Shown piece by piece: positions 18,711 to 27,225 of a stretch of 64,000 nt of DNA. Every line of letters begins with the position of its first letter. The first letter of the stretch is position 1. Origin of the DNA: Parafannyhessea umbonata (lineage in GTDB: Bacteria; Actinomycetota; Coriobacteriia; Coriobacteriales; Atopobiaceae); contig NZ_JABAGR010000003.1 in assembly GCF_012844235.1 (NCBI RefSeq), forward strand, positions 124,001-188,000, written 5' to 3'. The notes beneath the pieces were generated by a model. The model did no database searches. It was given only the letters and a program-made list of their open reading frames with translations, and was not told where the DNA came from. Both the position numbers and the translations under genes were made by a program.

Positions 18711-19565
18711 CTACCTCCCGTCGTGGGTGGGCGCGTTGCCTGCGCCGTCCGCGTTGCCTGCGCCGTCCGCGTTGCCCGCGTGCCTGCGGGCGCGGCGCTC
18801 GCTCTCGACGCGCGCGACGGCACGGCGCAGGCGCGCGGCCCCCTCCTCGCGGCGCTCGTTGGTGTAGCTGCGGATGCTCTTGAGCGTGCGGCGCTGCACC
18901 AGCGACATTTCCTCCGCGGTGCGGTGCGCGGCCGCCTCCAGATCGGCGCCCAGCGGGCGGCGGCCAGAGGCAAGGTCGTCCACGGCCGTCTCCATCACGG
19001 CGTCGAAGTCCGCGCGGCTGCGCTCCACGCGCTGCGTCACGTCCGTGAGGGCAGAGAGCGTCAGCGCGAGGTCCGCGCTCATGAGGCCCACGGTGAGAAG
19101 GGCGAGGACCTCCCAGGCCGTAAGCGGCAGCGAGACCGAGGCGCCTCCCAGCAGCGGGCACACGAAGTAGTACAGCAGCGTGCCCACCGCGCCGAAGCAG
19201 AGCGCGAACGGCAGGCAGACGCGGCCGTTGAGGTTGAGCGGAACGTTGGAGTAGTCCCACCAGCGCGCGTGGAAGCACTTCTCCAGCACGTAGGAGGTGG
19301 TGTACTCCAGCACGGCGCTGCCGACGGTGGCACATAGGAACACCTGCCACCACGGCACGTTGGAGCTCGTCACGCCAGAGGAGCCAAGGGCCTGCGCCAC
19401 GATGAGAAGTGCCGAAACGCCAAAGCCGTAGATGGGGCACACCGGCCCAAAGAGGAAGCCGCGGTTGTCCCAGCGCTTGGTGCGGATGGCGCAGTAGGTG
19501 CACTCGTACACCCAGCCCAGGACGCTGAACAGGCCAAACCATGCCACGTAGCTGCAGATGTCCAT
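18711..19565 (-). CDS. CmpB-like putative ABC transporter permease (membrane protein)
   Basis: A 284-residue protein matching the putative ABC-transporter type IV/CmpB family: ten or so conserved aromatic positions around FSVLGWVYECTY, FLFGPVCPIYGFG and VLEYTTSYVLEK, with about six membrane spans in the first 190 residues. The last 90 residues are charged and probably cytosolic. The C-terminus carries an 18-bp DNA tandem repeat (18733-18776) that encodes repeated Gly-Asn-Ala-Asp-Gly-Ala. No ATPase partner is adjacent; function is unknown. Confidence 0.8.
   Translation of the reverse strand: MDICSYVAWFGLFSVLGWVYECTYCAIRTKRWDNRGFLFGPVCPIYGFGVSALLIVAQALGSSGVTSSNVPWWQVFLCATVGSAVLEYTTSYVLEKCFHARWWDYSNVPLNLNGRVCLPFALCFGAVGTLLYYFVCPLLGGASVSLPLTAWEVLALLTVGLMSADLALTLSALTDVTQRVERSRADFDAVMETAVDDLASGRRPLGADLEAAAHRTAEEMSLVQRRTLKSIRSYTNERREEGAARLRRAVARVESERRARRHAGNADGAGNADGAGNAPTHDGR
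18733..18776 (-). repeat. 18-bp tandem repeat inside the CmpB-like gene
   Basis: GCGTTGCCTGCGCCGTCC occurs twice exactly and a third time in part. It keeps the reading frame, so copy changes would lengthen or shorten the C-terminal tail by six residues. Confidence 0.75.
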
Positions 19566-19573
19566 GCGGCCCC

Positions 19574-20173
19574 CTAGGAGCGGTCCTCGGGCGCGGCGGG
19601 TGCGGCGGGCGCGGACGGCGCGGCCGGCGGCGCGTCAAGCGGGGCGGGCGCGGGGGCGCCGTGGGCCTCGGCCGAAAGCGCCTGGCGCAGGCGCTCGTAG
19701 TGCAGGAAGACGCCCTGGCGCGCAAGCTCGTCCACCTCGGCGCGGGTGGCCAGGCGGCAACCTATGGCCTCGCGCTGCTGCAGGCGTACGTCCCCCTCGT
19801 CAAAGTCCAGGTGGAAGTGGTAGATGTCCACGATGTAGTTGTCGCCGCGCGTGAGGTCCACGTTGCGGTAGCGCCACACAGGCGCGAGCGGCTCCGCGGA
19901 AACGTCGAGGCCCGTCTCCTCGCGCACCTCGCGCACGATGGCCGCGGCCGATGCCTCGCCGGCCATCACGCCGCCGCCGGTGACCTCCCACCAGCCGGCC
20001 GCCCAGCGCTTGTCGCGCGCACGCTGCGTGATGAGGTAGCGACCGGACGCGTCCTCGATGATGGCGAGCACGTACAGCATGTACTCGCCCTCGTGCAGGA
20101 ACGACCCCTTGCGCGCCATGGTGCGGCCGGTGGGCCTTCCGTCCTCGTCGTAGATGTCGATACGCTCTTCCAC
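19574..20173 (-). CDS. NUDIX hydrolase
   Basis: A 199-residue NUDIX protein. The Nudix box is seen as G-V-M-A-G-E followed by REVREETGL (about residues 76-95). The N-terminal DIYDEDGRPTGRTM resembles isopentenyl-diphosphate isomerase-like and YfcD-like NUDIX proteins. The last 30 residues are Ala/Pro-rich and probably disordered. The GTG start follows GCGAGAAGAGC, and the gene lies 8 bases upstream of the membrane-protein gene. Substrate unknown. Confidence 0.9.
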   Translation of the reverse strand: MEERIDIYDEDGRPTGRTMARKGSFLHEGEYMLYVLAIIEDASGRYLITQRARDKRWAAGWWEVTGGGVMAGEASAAAIVREVREETGLDVSAEPLAPVWRYRNVDLTRGDNYIVDIYHFHLDFDEGDVRLQQREAIGCRLATRAEVDELARQGVFLHYERLRQALSAEAHGAPAPAPLDAPPAAPSAPAAPAAPEDRS

Positions 20174-20287
20174 GCTCTTCTCGCCTTCGCCGTGCGTTGC
20201 CCGTGGCCGGCCACGCGGGCGGCCACGCCTGTCTGACCAGACATTCTACACTGCGCACGCGCGGCGCACGCGGGCATGCGGGTCGCG

Positions 20288-20680
20288 CTAGCTTTTGGAC
20301 ACGCGCACGTAACCCGTGGCCGGGCCTGCGTCCACCTTGCGGATCAGGCCCCGCCGGCTGAGGTCCGCAAGCGCACGCTCAATCGTACGAACCGAGACGT
20401 CCGGGCACTCGTTGCGGATGTCGTCCTTCGTGATCTTGCCGAGCCTCTTCTGAAACACCGCCCACACGCGGTCCGCCTTCGTGGCGCCGCGCGTGCCCGC
20501 GAGCGCAAGACGCTCGTCGAGCGTGCGATAGCATGCGACGATGCATCCCAAGAGGTACGTGACGATGGGCGCATAGTCGTTCGTACCGTCGCCCCATCCT
20601 ACGGAGCTCCGCGCGAGGGCGTCATAGTAGCCGTCCTTCGTCTGCTCGATACGGCCCTCGAGCGAGACGTACGCTCCCAC
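20288..20680 (-). pseudogene. Fic-family protein, C-terminal remnant
   Basis: The frame matches only the C-terminal third of Fic-domain proteins: a helical segment with EQTKDGYYDALARSS and WGDGTNDYAPIVTYLLG, then a winged helix ending KVDAGPATGYVRV. The Fic motif (HPFxxGNGR) and everything before it are missing. Homology stops near 20680, where an AT-rich hairpin cluster begins. A short product from the GTG at 20680 is conceivable, but loss of the AMP-transfer domain makes this a decayed gene. Confidence 0.7.
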
Positions 20681-20686
20681 TCCACC

Positions 20687-20761
20687 ATCTACGCCACATA
20701 AAAAATATCTACGCCAAATGATAGCAAAATGGCGTAGATAGGCTGCCCTGTGGCGGAGATA
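20687..20761. repeat. TGGCGTAGAT hairpin cluster at the Fic breakpoint
   Basis: A perfect 11-bp stem, TATCTACGCCA (20706-20716) and TGGCGTAGATA (20730-20740), is enclosed by an outer pair ATCTACGCCA (20687-20696) and TGGCGGAGAT (20751-20760). The sequence is AT-rich in a GC-rich setting. It may be a former operator of the fic gene or the scar of the event that truncated it. Confidence 0.6.
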
Positions 20762-20802
20762 GGCTGCCGCACGGGCAGATGGGGGCTCTGTCCCAAAGCG
20801 CA

Positions 20803-20836
20803 CGCGGGCGAGAAGGACGCGCCCTTCTCGCCCGCG
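20803..20836. terminator. Terminator after the AICAR transformylase gene
   Basis: A 14-bp perfect stem (CGCGGGCGAGAAGG and CCTTCTCGCCCGCG) with a 6-base loop, starting 8 bases past the stop codon. The same GGGCGAGAAGG stem closes several operons in this window. Confidence 0.8.
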
Positions 20837-20843
20837 GCGTTGC

Positions 20844-22022
20844 CTAGTGGTGGAACAGCCTCATGTGGGTGAAGCACATGGCCATGCCGTACTTGTCGGC
20901 CGTCTCGATCACGTTGTCGTCGCGGATGGAGCCGCCGGGCTCCGCGATGTAGCTGACGCCGGACTTGTGCGCGCGCTCCACGTTGTCGCCAAACGGGAAG
21001 AACGCGTCGGAGCCCAGGGTCACGCCGGTCTGCGTGGCGATCCAGGCGGCCTTCTCCTCGCGGGTCAGGACCTCCGGCTTCTTGGCAAACCACTTCTGCC
21101 ACTCGCCCTCGGCCAGGACGTCGTCGTGCTCGTCGCTTATGTAGACGTCGATGGCGTTGTCGCGGTTGGCGCGACGGATGCCGTCCACAAACTGCAGGCC
21201 TAGCACCTTGGGGTGCTGGCGCAGGTACCAGGTGTCGGCCTTGTTGCCGGCAAGGCGCGTGCAGTGGACGCGGCTCTGCTGGCCGGCGCCCACGCCGATG
21301 GCCTGGCCGTCCTTCACGTAGCACACGGAGTTGGACTGCGTGTACTTAAGGGTGATGAGGCTCACGATCATGTCGATCTTCGCGTCCTCGGGGATGTCCC
21401 TGTTCTTGGTGACGACGTCCGTCAGCAGGTCCTTGTTGATGCGGAAGAAGTTGTGGCCCTGCTCGAAGGTGATGCCGAAGACGTCCTTCGTCTCGGTGGG
21501 GGCGCACTCGTAGGTGGGGTCGATCTGGACCACGTTGTAGGTGCCCTTCTTCTTCTGGGCAAGGATCTCGAGCGCCTCGGGGCTGTAGCCCGGCGCGATG
21601 ATGCCGTCGGACACCTCGTGCTTGATGTAGCGCGCCGTGCGGGCGTCGCACGGCTCGGAAAGCGCCGCCCAGTCGCCGTACGAGCTCATGCGGTCCGCGC
21701 CGCGCGCGCGGATGTACGCGCACGCGATGGGCGAGAGCTCGCCCTCGTCGTCCACGAAGTAGATCTTCTTGTCGGTCTCGGAAAGCGGCTTGCCCACGGC
21801 GGCGCCGGCGGGGCTCACGTGCTTGAACGACGCGGCGGCCGGCATGCCGGTCTCGCGCGAGAGCTCGCGCACCAGCTGCCAAGAGTTGAGCGCGTCCAGG
21901 AAGTTGATGTAGCCGGGGCGGCCCTGCAGCACCTTGACGGGCAGGTCGGAGCCGTCCTTCATGAAGATGCGCGCGGGCTTCTGGTTGGGGTTCATACCGT
22001 ACTTGAGCTGCAGCTCGTTCAT
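20844..22022 (-). CDS. AICAR transformylase, standalone (PurH C-terminal domain only)
   Basis: A 392-residue phosphoribosylaminoimidazolecarboxamide formyltransferase. It makes FAICAR from AICAR (ZMP) and 10-formyl-THF, the ninth step of purine synthesis. The catalytic Lys-His is in FKHVSPAGAAVG; SDAFFPFGDNVERAH and YIAEPGGSIRDD are typical C-terminal motifs. The N-terminal IMP cyclohydrolase domain of ordinary PurH is absent; that activity is supplied by the PurO-type gene upstream. The start is the ATG at 22022, and the in-frame extension over purO is rejected. Confidence 0.92.
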   Translation of the reverse strand: MNELQLKYGMNPNQKPARIFMKDGSDLPVKVLQGRPGYINFLDALNSWQLVRELSRETGMPAAASFKHVSPAGAAVGKPLSETDKKIYFVDDEGELSPIACAYIRARGADRMSSYGDWAALSEPCDARTARYIKHEVSDGIIAPGYSPEALEILAQKKKGTYNVVQIDPTYECAPTETKDVFGITFEQGHNFFRINKDLLTDVVTKNRDIPEDAKIDMIVSLITLKYTQSNSVCYVKDGQAIGVGAGQQSRVHCTRLAGNKADTWYLRQHPKVLGLQFVDGIRRANRDNAIDVYISDEHDDVLAEGEWQKWFAKKPEVLTREEKAAWIATQTGVTLGSDAFFPFGDNVERAHKSGVSYIAEPGGSIRDDNVIETADKYGMAMCFTHMRLFHH

Positions 22023-22105
22023 GGTGTTCCTCTCGTTGTGGGGTTGTGCGCCGGCAGGCGCGGGCGTGTTAGGCCGGTCGCGGTGCGGGCCTTGCGTGCG
22101 GGGGG

Positions 22106-22756
22106 CTAGTCGCCTAGGTTCTTGTTGAACAGGCGGACGTCGCCGTCCACGTTGGTGTACAGGCTCACCTTGTTGTCCGCGTTCAGTGCGGCCCAGACCT
22201 CGTCCGGCTCTGGCATGGTCACCTCGACGGGCTCGCCGGCAAAGCTGGGCAACGGGTTGCCGTCGCCCTGGTACGTGCTGATGAAGTAGCCACGGCCCTC
22301 GTCGGCGCCCTCGTACGAGAAGAACTCGCGCACGCAGCGGCCGCCGTCTGCGCTGCCGTGGTCCTCCGCCTTCAGGATGGACAGCTCGAAGCTGCCGTCC
22401 GCGTTCACGATGCAGCTGATGCGCGGGGTGAAGTTGGGACCGTCCGGCTCGAACTTGCGCGCCATGCATCCGTCGCGGAAGCTGTTCTTCTCCACTATGG
22501 TGTCCGTCTGGTCACCGTTGGTGACCACCAGCGCGTCGCCCATGGTGCGTACGGGGTGGTAGATGATGAGGCTGGGGTCCTCGAGCTTCGAGGGGTCGTG
22601 CGCCTCGGTCATGATGCCGTCGTTCGTCTTGGTGAAGACGCGGTTGCGGCTGTTGGAGCTGCGCCCCATGATCCAGTAGTAGACGCGGCCCCTGCCCACG
22701 ACGATGCCGCGGCCGGGGTAGGGGTTGTTGCGCAAAAGTTCGAGCAGGTCCTGCAT
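22106..22756 (-). CDS. purO: PurO-type IMP cyclohydrolase
   Basis: A 216-residue protein of the archaeal-type IMP cyclohydrolase family (COG3363), which closes FAICAR to IMP, the last step of purine synthesis. NNPYPGRGIVVGRG at the N-terminus and YWIMGRSSNSRNRVF are the family signatures. The ATG follows GAAAGGGAGACC. It is first in a two-gene operon with the standalone AICAR transformylase, together replacing bifunctional PurH. A ZTP riboswitch and terminator lie in its leader. Confidence 0.9.
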   Translation of the reverse strand: MQDLLELLRNNPYPGRGIVVGRGRVYYWIMGRSSNSRNRVFTKTNDGIMTEAHDPSKLEDPSLIIYHPVRTMGDALVVTNGDQTDTIVEKNSFRDGCMARKFEPDGPNFTPRISCIVNADGSFELSILKAEDHGSADGGRCVREFFSYEGADEGRGYFISTYQGDGNPLPSFAGEPVEVTMPEPDEVWAALNADNKVSLYTNVDGDVRLFNKNLGD

Positions 22757-22808
22757 GGTCTCCCTTTCTCTTGGCGCAATCCAAGGGAGCCAGCCCCAAA
22801 ACGCACAA

Positions 22809-22841
22809 GGGCAAGGCACCCCTTTCGGAATGCGCTTGCCC
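22809..22841 (-). terminator. Riboswitch-controlled terminator before purO
   Basis: Read on the minus strand, GGGCAAG pairs with CTTGCCC, with inner GCA/TGC pairing and a GAAA loop, then a short T-rich stretch ending in TTTT. The 5' arm shares GGGCA with the 3' end of the aptamer, so folding of one excludes the other. Confidence 0.8.
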
Positions 22842-22911
22842 AGACGGTCGGCGGTTTTGTCTCACGCTGCTTCCCCGTGGTAGCCCACGATTATCCGTCA
22901 GTAACAGCGCG
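22837..22911 (-). promoter_or_regulatory. ZTP/ZMP (pfl) riboswitch
   Basis: The minus strand carries the pfl layout in order: CGCTG, ACTGACGG, a small hairpin CGTGG...CCACG, GGGGAAG, CAGCG (pairs with CGCTG), a variable linker, then CCGTCTGGGCA. The usual pseudoknot GGCGG/CCGCC is ACGG/CCGT here, so pairing is kept. This RNA family binds the AICAR nucleotides ZMP and ZTP and raises expression of folate and purine genes. Its target here is the enzyme pair that consumes ZMP. The rest of the 22757-23469 gap holds the family B array. Confidence 0.88.
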
Positions 22912-23140
22912 TTCTTGCCCACTACTGTAGCACGGCGCCGCGCCGTGGTCCGCGAGCGTCGCCGCGGCGCGCCACGCCCTACGGTTTTCCCACGAGTCCT
23001 CCGGCGGGCGCGCCTTATGCAACGCGGGCGTCGGTTTTCAGGCGTCAGTTCTGTGTCACGACGGTCGAAAGCGGCAGGCGTTGCACCCTGACAGTGCGGA
23101 AGGCGGCTGTGGTGCGGGCGGTAGTGTTGGATGGAGCGCC

Positions 23141-23380
23141 TCACTATCTGACAAGAACGCAATCTGTCAGATAGTGAGGTGCCTGCATGGGGAAATGGGC
23201 GTCTTGGACCCCCCGACCCACTCACTTTCTGACAGAAGCATGACCTGTCAGATAGTGACAACCACTTTCTGACAGAAGTGCGATCTGTCAGAAAGTGAGA
23301 CTTTAGGGAGCCTTTTCGCCGTATATCACCCGTTTAAGCCCATCACTATCTGACAGGAATGCGACCTGTCAGATAGTGAT
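23141..23380. repeat. Family B hairpin array, copy 1 (four units)
   Basis: Four 37-38 bp hairpins at about 23141-23177, 23221-23258, 23262-23299 and 23343-23380. Arms are of the form CACTATCTGACAG and CTGTCAGATAGTG, or CACTTTCTGACAG and CTGTCAGAAAGTG, with about 10-base loops. Most arm changes are matched on the other side (TAT/ATA against TTT/AAA). Spacers differ in length and sequence. A second array lies at 53832-54162. Confidence 0.85.
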
Positions 23381-23405
23381 TCAACTAGTGATGCACCTAC
23401 GCAGA

Positions 23406-23440
23406 AGGGCGGGCCACCGTTTGACACGATGGCCCGCCCT
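23406..23440 (-). terminator. Terminator-like stem after the lipoprotein gene
   Basis: AGGGCGGGCCA and TGGCCCGCCCT form an 11-bp perfect stem with a 13-base loop, about 30 bases past the lipoprotein stop. The downstream T tract is weak on the minus strand. Confidence 0.6.
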
Positions 23441-23469
23441 TGCAGCTGGAAAAACCTGAGTCGCCTTGC

Positions 23470-24276
23470 TTACTCGCTAGACGTATCGAAGTAGTCTACT
23501 GAGGCTTCGACTCGTGCGGGGGCGGCTGATGGGTAAGCCTCGAGCTTTACTGTCTCGCCAGCCTTCCAGGAATCGATGTTGGTGTAGGTCTCTTCCTGCT
23601 TTACGCCGTTCTGGTCGTACAGAGAGAGGACAATGGAAAGATCCTTGATGTTGTACTTCGTGGTGTTCTGCCCAGTCGCGGTGAGGGTGTAACTACCGTA
23701 TCCGTCGTCGGTCGTGTTCCACTGAAGGGAGGAGACAAGAGCGTTCACAGCCTCCTTCTCGTCGTTCTGCGCCTGCGCGGCCTTGCCGTTGTCGACGAGC
23801 TCCTTCAGCTTGTCGGCGTACTGGTCGCTTACCTTGAGGTTGTACTTGTCAACAAACTTCTTGATGACGGCAGTCCTTTTGTCATAGGTCTCGCTCCATT
23901 TGGTAAAGAAGTCAGTACCGGTTATCGGGTACTTCTCGACGACCTCGCGGGAATCCTCGAGCAGCTTGATGTAGTCGATCACGTCCTTCTGCATGTCGGA
24001 GTTCTTGAACTTGCTGTTGCGCAGGGGCTTGTCCTTCTTGAGCTCGGCGTCGATCCACTTCTTGTAGTCGGTCGCCGTCGCCTCCTTGCCAGATGCGTCC
24101 TGCTGGTCGGCCAGGCGCCATCTGGCCTCGAGCCCACTGGCGATGACCTGCATCGCGCTGTCGTCGGCGTAGTTGTTCGACGCGCTGGCGTCCTTGTTGC
24201 CAGAATTTCCGCCGCAGGCGCTGATTCCCACAAGGAGCAGGAGTGCGGCGCAGATTCCCAAGAGCCTCTTTCTCAT
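23470..24276 (-). CDS. Predicted lipoprotein with FxLYD-like C-terminal domain
   Basis: A 268-residue secreted lipoprotein. The signal peptide ends in the lipobox GISAC (Cys about residue 21), followed by a Gly/Asn/Ser linker. A charged helical middle (about residues 45-190) is followed by a beta domain with the FxLYD-type stretch IVLSLYDQNGVKQEE. RBS is GGAGGAGAATC. GC is clearly lower than in its neighbours, which may reflect its surface role or transfer. Function unknown; FxLYD domains are common in surface lipoproteins of Gram-positive gut bacteria. Confidence 0.75.
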   Translation of the reverse strand: MRKRLLGICAALLLLVGISACGGNSGNKDASASNNYADDSAMQVIASGLEARWRLADQQDASGKEATATDYKKWIDAELKKDKPLRNSKFKNSDMQKDVIDYIKLLEDSREVVEKYPITGTDFFTKWSETYDKRTAVIKKFVDKYNLKVSDQYADKLKELVDNGKAAQAQNDEKEAVNALVSSLQWNTTDDGYGSYTLTATGQNTTKYNIKDLSIVLSLYDQNGVKQEETYTNIDSWKAGETVKLEAYPSAAPARVEASVDYFDTSSE

Positions 24277-24352
24277 GATTCTCCTCCATCATTCATACAC
24301 AAATCCAATGATGAACAAGATAGCTGAAATGGGGGAGAGCGTGTCGTCTCGT

Positions 24353-24405
24353 CGCCCTTCGATGGGCTATTCCGCGGGATTGGCTCCGTGGGCGGTCGAA
24401 GGGCG
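24353..24405. terminator. Stem-loop downstream of the YhgE-like gene
   Basis: CGCCCTTCGA (24353-24362) and TCGAAGGGCG (24396-24405) form a 10-bp perfect stem with a 33-base loop between the YhgE-like stop and the lipoprotein start. It may be a terminator, although no T tract is seen. Confidence 0.4.
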
Positions 24406-24537
24406 TGCGCCTTGAACGGCAATTGCATTGGTAAAGACAGTCCGCACCACGGGGCTCCCTCGTGGCGCGGCCTTTGTACTGGTTCCTCTCAGCGGGCTGA
24501 AGGTGCGCCCGCGATTGCGCTGGCAGGCGAGTGCCGC

Positions 24538-27144
24538 TCACTCGCCCTTGCGCTTGCCTGCCGAGAAGAGCGCGCCCAGCCGGTCGACGAACGACCCGCT
24601 CTTTGTGGCGCTGTCGCCCTTGGAGCTCTTGGACTCGGACTTCGAGCCGCCCTTGGAGCCGCCGCTCTTCTCGCTCGTGGACTTCGCCTCCTTCACGCCG
24701 TCCACCACGTAGACAAACTGCACCTCGCTCACGTTGGTGTTCGACGGGTCCACGAACGAGTGCAGCTGGTAGTCCTGGCCGAGCTTCTGCCTGATGGTTT
24801 CCTTGAGCTTGTCGATGACCTTCTGGTCGATGCCGTCGGTGGAGGACCTCAGTGTGTCGAGGCCGTCAGCGAGTGTGGCCGAGCCGCTCTGCGCCTGCGA
24901 CGTTCCGCTTGCAAGTGTCTTCAGGCCGCCGTCGAGCGTGTGCGCGCCGGACGCGAGCTGGCCGGCACCGCTGTTGAGCCTCGTGGCGCCGGAGTCCAGC
25001 GTGTCGAGGCCGCCCTTGAGCCGCGACGCCCCGCCCGCGACCTGGCTTGCGCCGGATGCGGCCGCCGCGGCGCCGCCATCAAGCTGGCTGGCGCCGCTTG
25101 CGATGCCGGAAACCGCGCCGCCGATCGTGGTGGTGCCGCTCGTGGCCTTGAGCGAGCCCACGAGCGCGCTCACGCCGGACGATACCTGCGCCGCGCCGTC
25201 GGACAGCTGCTTGAGCTGCCCCAGGTCGATGGCTCCCAGCTGCTGCTGCGTCTTGCCCACAAGCTCCTGCGAGCCGTCGAGAGCCTTCTGCGAGCTGGCC
25301 AGCACGGCCGCGGACTCGCCGGTGACGTCCTTGATGCCGCCTTGCATCTGCGAGAGCGTGCCCTTGAGCGCCTCGGCGTCCTTCTGGAGCTTTGCGCCCG
25401 CCGCCTGCATGCCTTGCAGAGAAGTGCCAAGGCCCTTGATCGTGGTAAGCGCGCTGCCGGAATCGTCCGCAGCCTTGCCGGCGTACGTCGATGCTGTGGC
25501 GGCGTAGCCCGATGCCGTGGTCGCGCCCTTCTCGGCGGCCTTTGCCTGATCGTCTGCGGCCTGGACCTTCGCGCGCTGGTCGGGGGTGAGCGAGGCGTCC
25601 GCCAGGAGCGCGTCCAGCTGCTGGCTTGCGGAGCCCGCGCTTGCCGCGGCCGCGTCCGCGGACTGCTTTGCGCCGTCCGCCGCCTGCTTGGAGCCCGTGG
25701 CCTCTGCCTGCGCGGTGCCGGCGGACGTGCCCGCCTGCTGCAGAGCGGTCGTGAGGCCGCCCGTGCCCTGCTCGATGGTCGTGAGGTCGCTCTTTACGGC
25801 CTCCGCCTGGCCGATGGCGGCCTGCGCCGCGGTGGACATGGAGCCCGCCTGAGACTTTATGGTCGCGAGCTTTTGCTGGATGCCGTCGAGCGTGGCGCGC
25901 GTCTGGCTGAGGCCCTGGTTGACGGTGAGGAGCTGCTGGGGCAGGGTGGCGGAAAGCGCCTGGTAGAGCTGCTGCGTGCCGCCGGAGACCTGCCGTGCGC
26001 CGGAGTCGAGTCTGTCGAACGTGCCGCCCTGGCTGCGCAGGGTGTTGCGCAGGGCGCCGGCGCCCTGGCTAAGCTGCCTTGCACCCGCGGCCAGCCTCGC
26101 GTTGCCGCTGCTGAGGCTTGCGCTGCCCGTGGCGAGCGCACCCGCGCCGGCGGCAAGCTTGCCGGTGCCCGCCTTTGCCGCTCTGGTGCCCGCAGCAAGC
26201 TGGTCGGCGCCCGTGGAGAGCGCGCCCGCGCCCGCGGCCGCCTGTCCGGCGCCGCTGGAGAGAAGCCCCAGGGCGTCACGCAGCCTTGCGCCGCCGGCGT
26301 CCAGCCGGCCAATGCCGTCCTGCAGCCTGGCCGTGGCGCTCGTGAGCCCGGACGTGTCGATCTTGCTGGTGTCGAGGTTCAGGTCAAGCGGCATCGCGGC
26401 GATCTGCCAGCCGCCGTACGTGAAGTCGTGCGCGTCGCCGGTGATGTGCCAGTCGCCGTTCTGTCCCGGGATGAGCACGTACGTCAGCACGGTGTTGCTG
26501 CCGCTGGTGGCGACGGTGGCGTTGGTCGCGCTGTCCAGCTTGAAGTTCTGGTTGGGGAACGTGCCCTGCGCCTGCAGCAGGAAGCTCTTGGCGAAGTCTG
26601 CCGTGGCGGAGTCGTCGTTAAGGCCGCTCACCTTGAGCTCGATGTCGAGCCTGCCGTCCTTTCCGGCAAGCTCGCTGGGCTTCACGACCTTGCCATCCAG
26701 CCTGTACGTTATCTGCACCGTCCAGGGGAGCTTGGTGTCCTTGCTCAGGTTGCCCTGGTAGTAGAACGGCTCTCCCGCCACGGTCGTGAGGTCGACGGAG
26801 CCGTCCCTCTGCTCCAGCTTCTTGGAAGAGGTGAGGTTCGTGACCTTCTGGTACGTGCCGGGGTCCTTTATGTCCACCTTGTCCGGCGTCTCGAACGCGT
26901 TCACCACGTATGAGCCGCTGGATGCGCCCGTGGCGTCGGTCTTCGTGTACACCACCTCGCGCTTTGCCGTAGAGGCGGTGCTGGCACCGTGCGCCACGCT
27001 CTTCTCGCCCGTGGCGCCGGATTCGGCCGCGATGGCCTGCGTGGCGCCAAACGGGATGGTCATGCTGAAGCTGAGGACCGCGCCGATGGCGCCTGCCGCG
27101 ACCCTCTTTGCGAGGGGGATGGTTGATGCGTTCGTCTTGCTCAT
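24538..27144 (-). CDS. Secreted YhgE/Pip-like protein with xxxLxxG heptad repeats
   Basis: An 868-residue exported protein. It has an N-terminal signal segment (about residues 10-40), a beta-rich region (about 55-260) and then some 500 residues of Leu/Gly/Ala heptads of the LxxGAxxLxxG kind, typical of YhgE/YueB-like proteins, predicted as long coiled coil. The C-terminal tail is Ser/Lys/Gly-rich. Unlike full YhgE, no C-terminal group of membrane spans follows. The ATG at 27144 is chosen because GGAG lies 8 bases upstream. It is the second gene after the MMPL transporter, 81 bases apart, suggesting a shared export role at the envelope. Confidence 0.75.
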   Translation of the reverse strand: MSKTNASTIPLAKRVAAGAIGAVLSFSMTIPFGATQAIAAESGATGEKSVAHGASTASTAKREVVYTKTDATGASSGSYVVNAFETPDKVDIKDPGTYQKVTNLTSSKKLEQRDGSVDLTTVAGEPFYYQGNLSKDTKLPWTVQITYRLDGKVVKPSELAGKDGRLDIELKVSGLNDDSATADFAKSFLLQAQGTFPNQNFKLDSATNATVATSGSNTVLTYVLIPGQNGDWHITGDAHDFTYGGWQIAAMPLDLNLDTSKIDTSGLTSATARLQDGIGRLDAGGARLRDALGLLSSGAGQAAAGAGALSTGADQLAAGTRAAKAGTGKLAAGAGALATGSASLSSGNARLAAGARQLSQGAGALRNTLRSQGGTFDRLDSGARQVSGGTQQLYQALSATLPQQLLTVNQGLSQTRATLDGIQQKLATIKSQAGSMSTAAQAAIGQAEAVKSDLTTIEQGTGGLTTALQQAGTSAGTAQAEATGSKQAADGAKQSADAAAASAGSASQQLDALLADASLTPDQRAKVQAADDQAKAAEKGATTASGYAATASTYAGKAADDSGSALTTIKGLGTSLQGMQAAGAKLQKDAEALKGTLSQMQGGIKDVTGESAAVLASSQKALDGSQELVGKTQQQLGAIDLGQLKQLSDGAAQVSSGVSALVGSLKATSGTTTIGGAVSGIASGASQLDGGAAAAASGASQVAGGASRLKGGLDTLDSGATRLNSGAGQLASGAHTLDGGLKTLASGTSQAQSGSATLADGLDTLRSSTDGIDQKVIDKLKETIRQKLGQDYQLHSFVDPSNTNVSEVQFVYVVDGVKEAKSTSEKSGGSKGGSKSESKSSKGDSATKSGSFVDRLGALFSAGKRKGE

Positions 27145-27225
27145 GTCTGTCACTCCGTTCGTGAGAATGTGCGTTGGATGCGCGCCCGGCCGTTACGCCG
27201 TGCGGCGTTGGTACCGCTGCGGCCG

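Noticed and set aside
24388-26913. An 841-residue plus-strand frame rich in Arg and Ala
   Set aside because: It is the reverse complement of the heptad-repeat protein and has no motifs or RBS.
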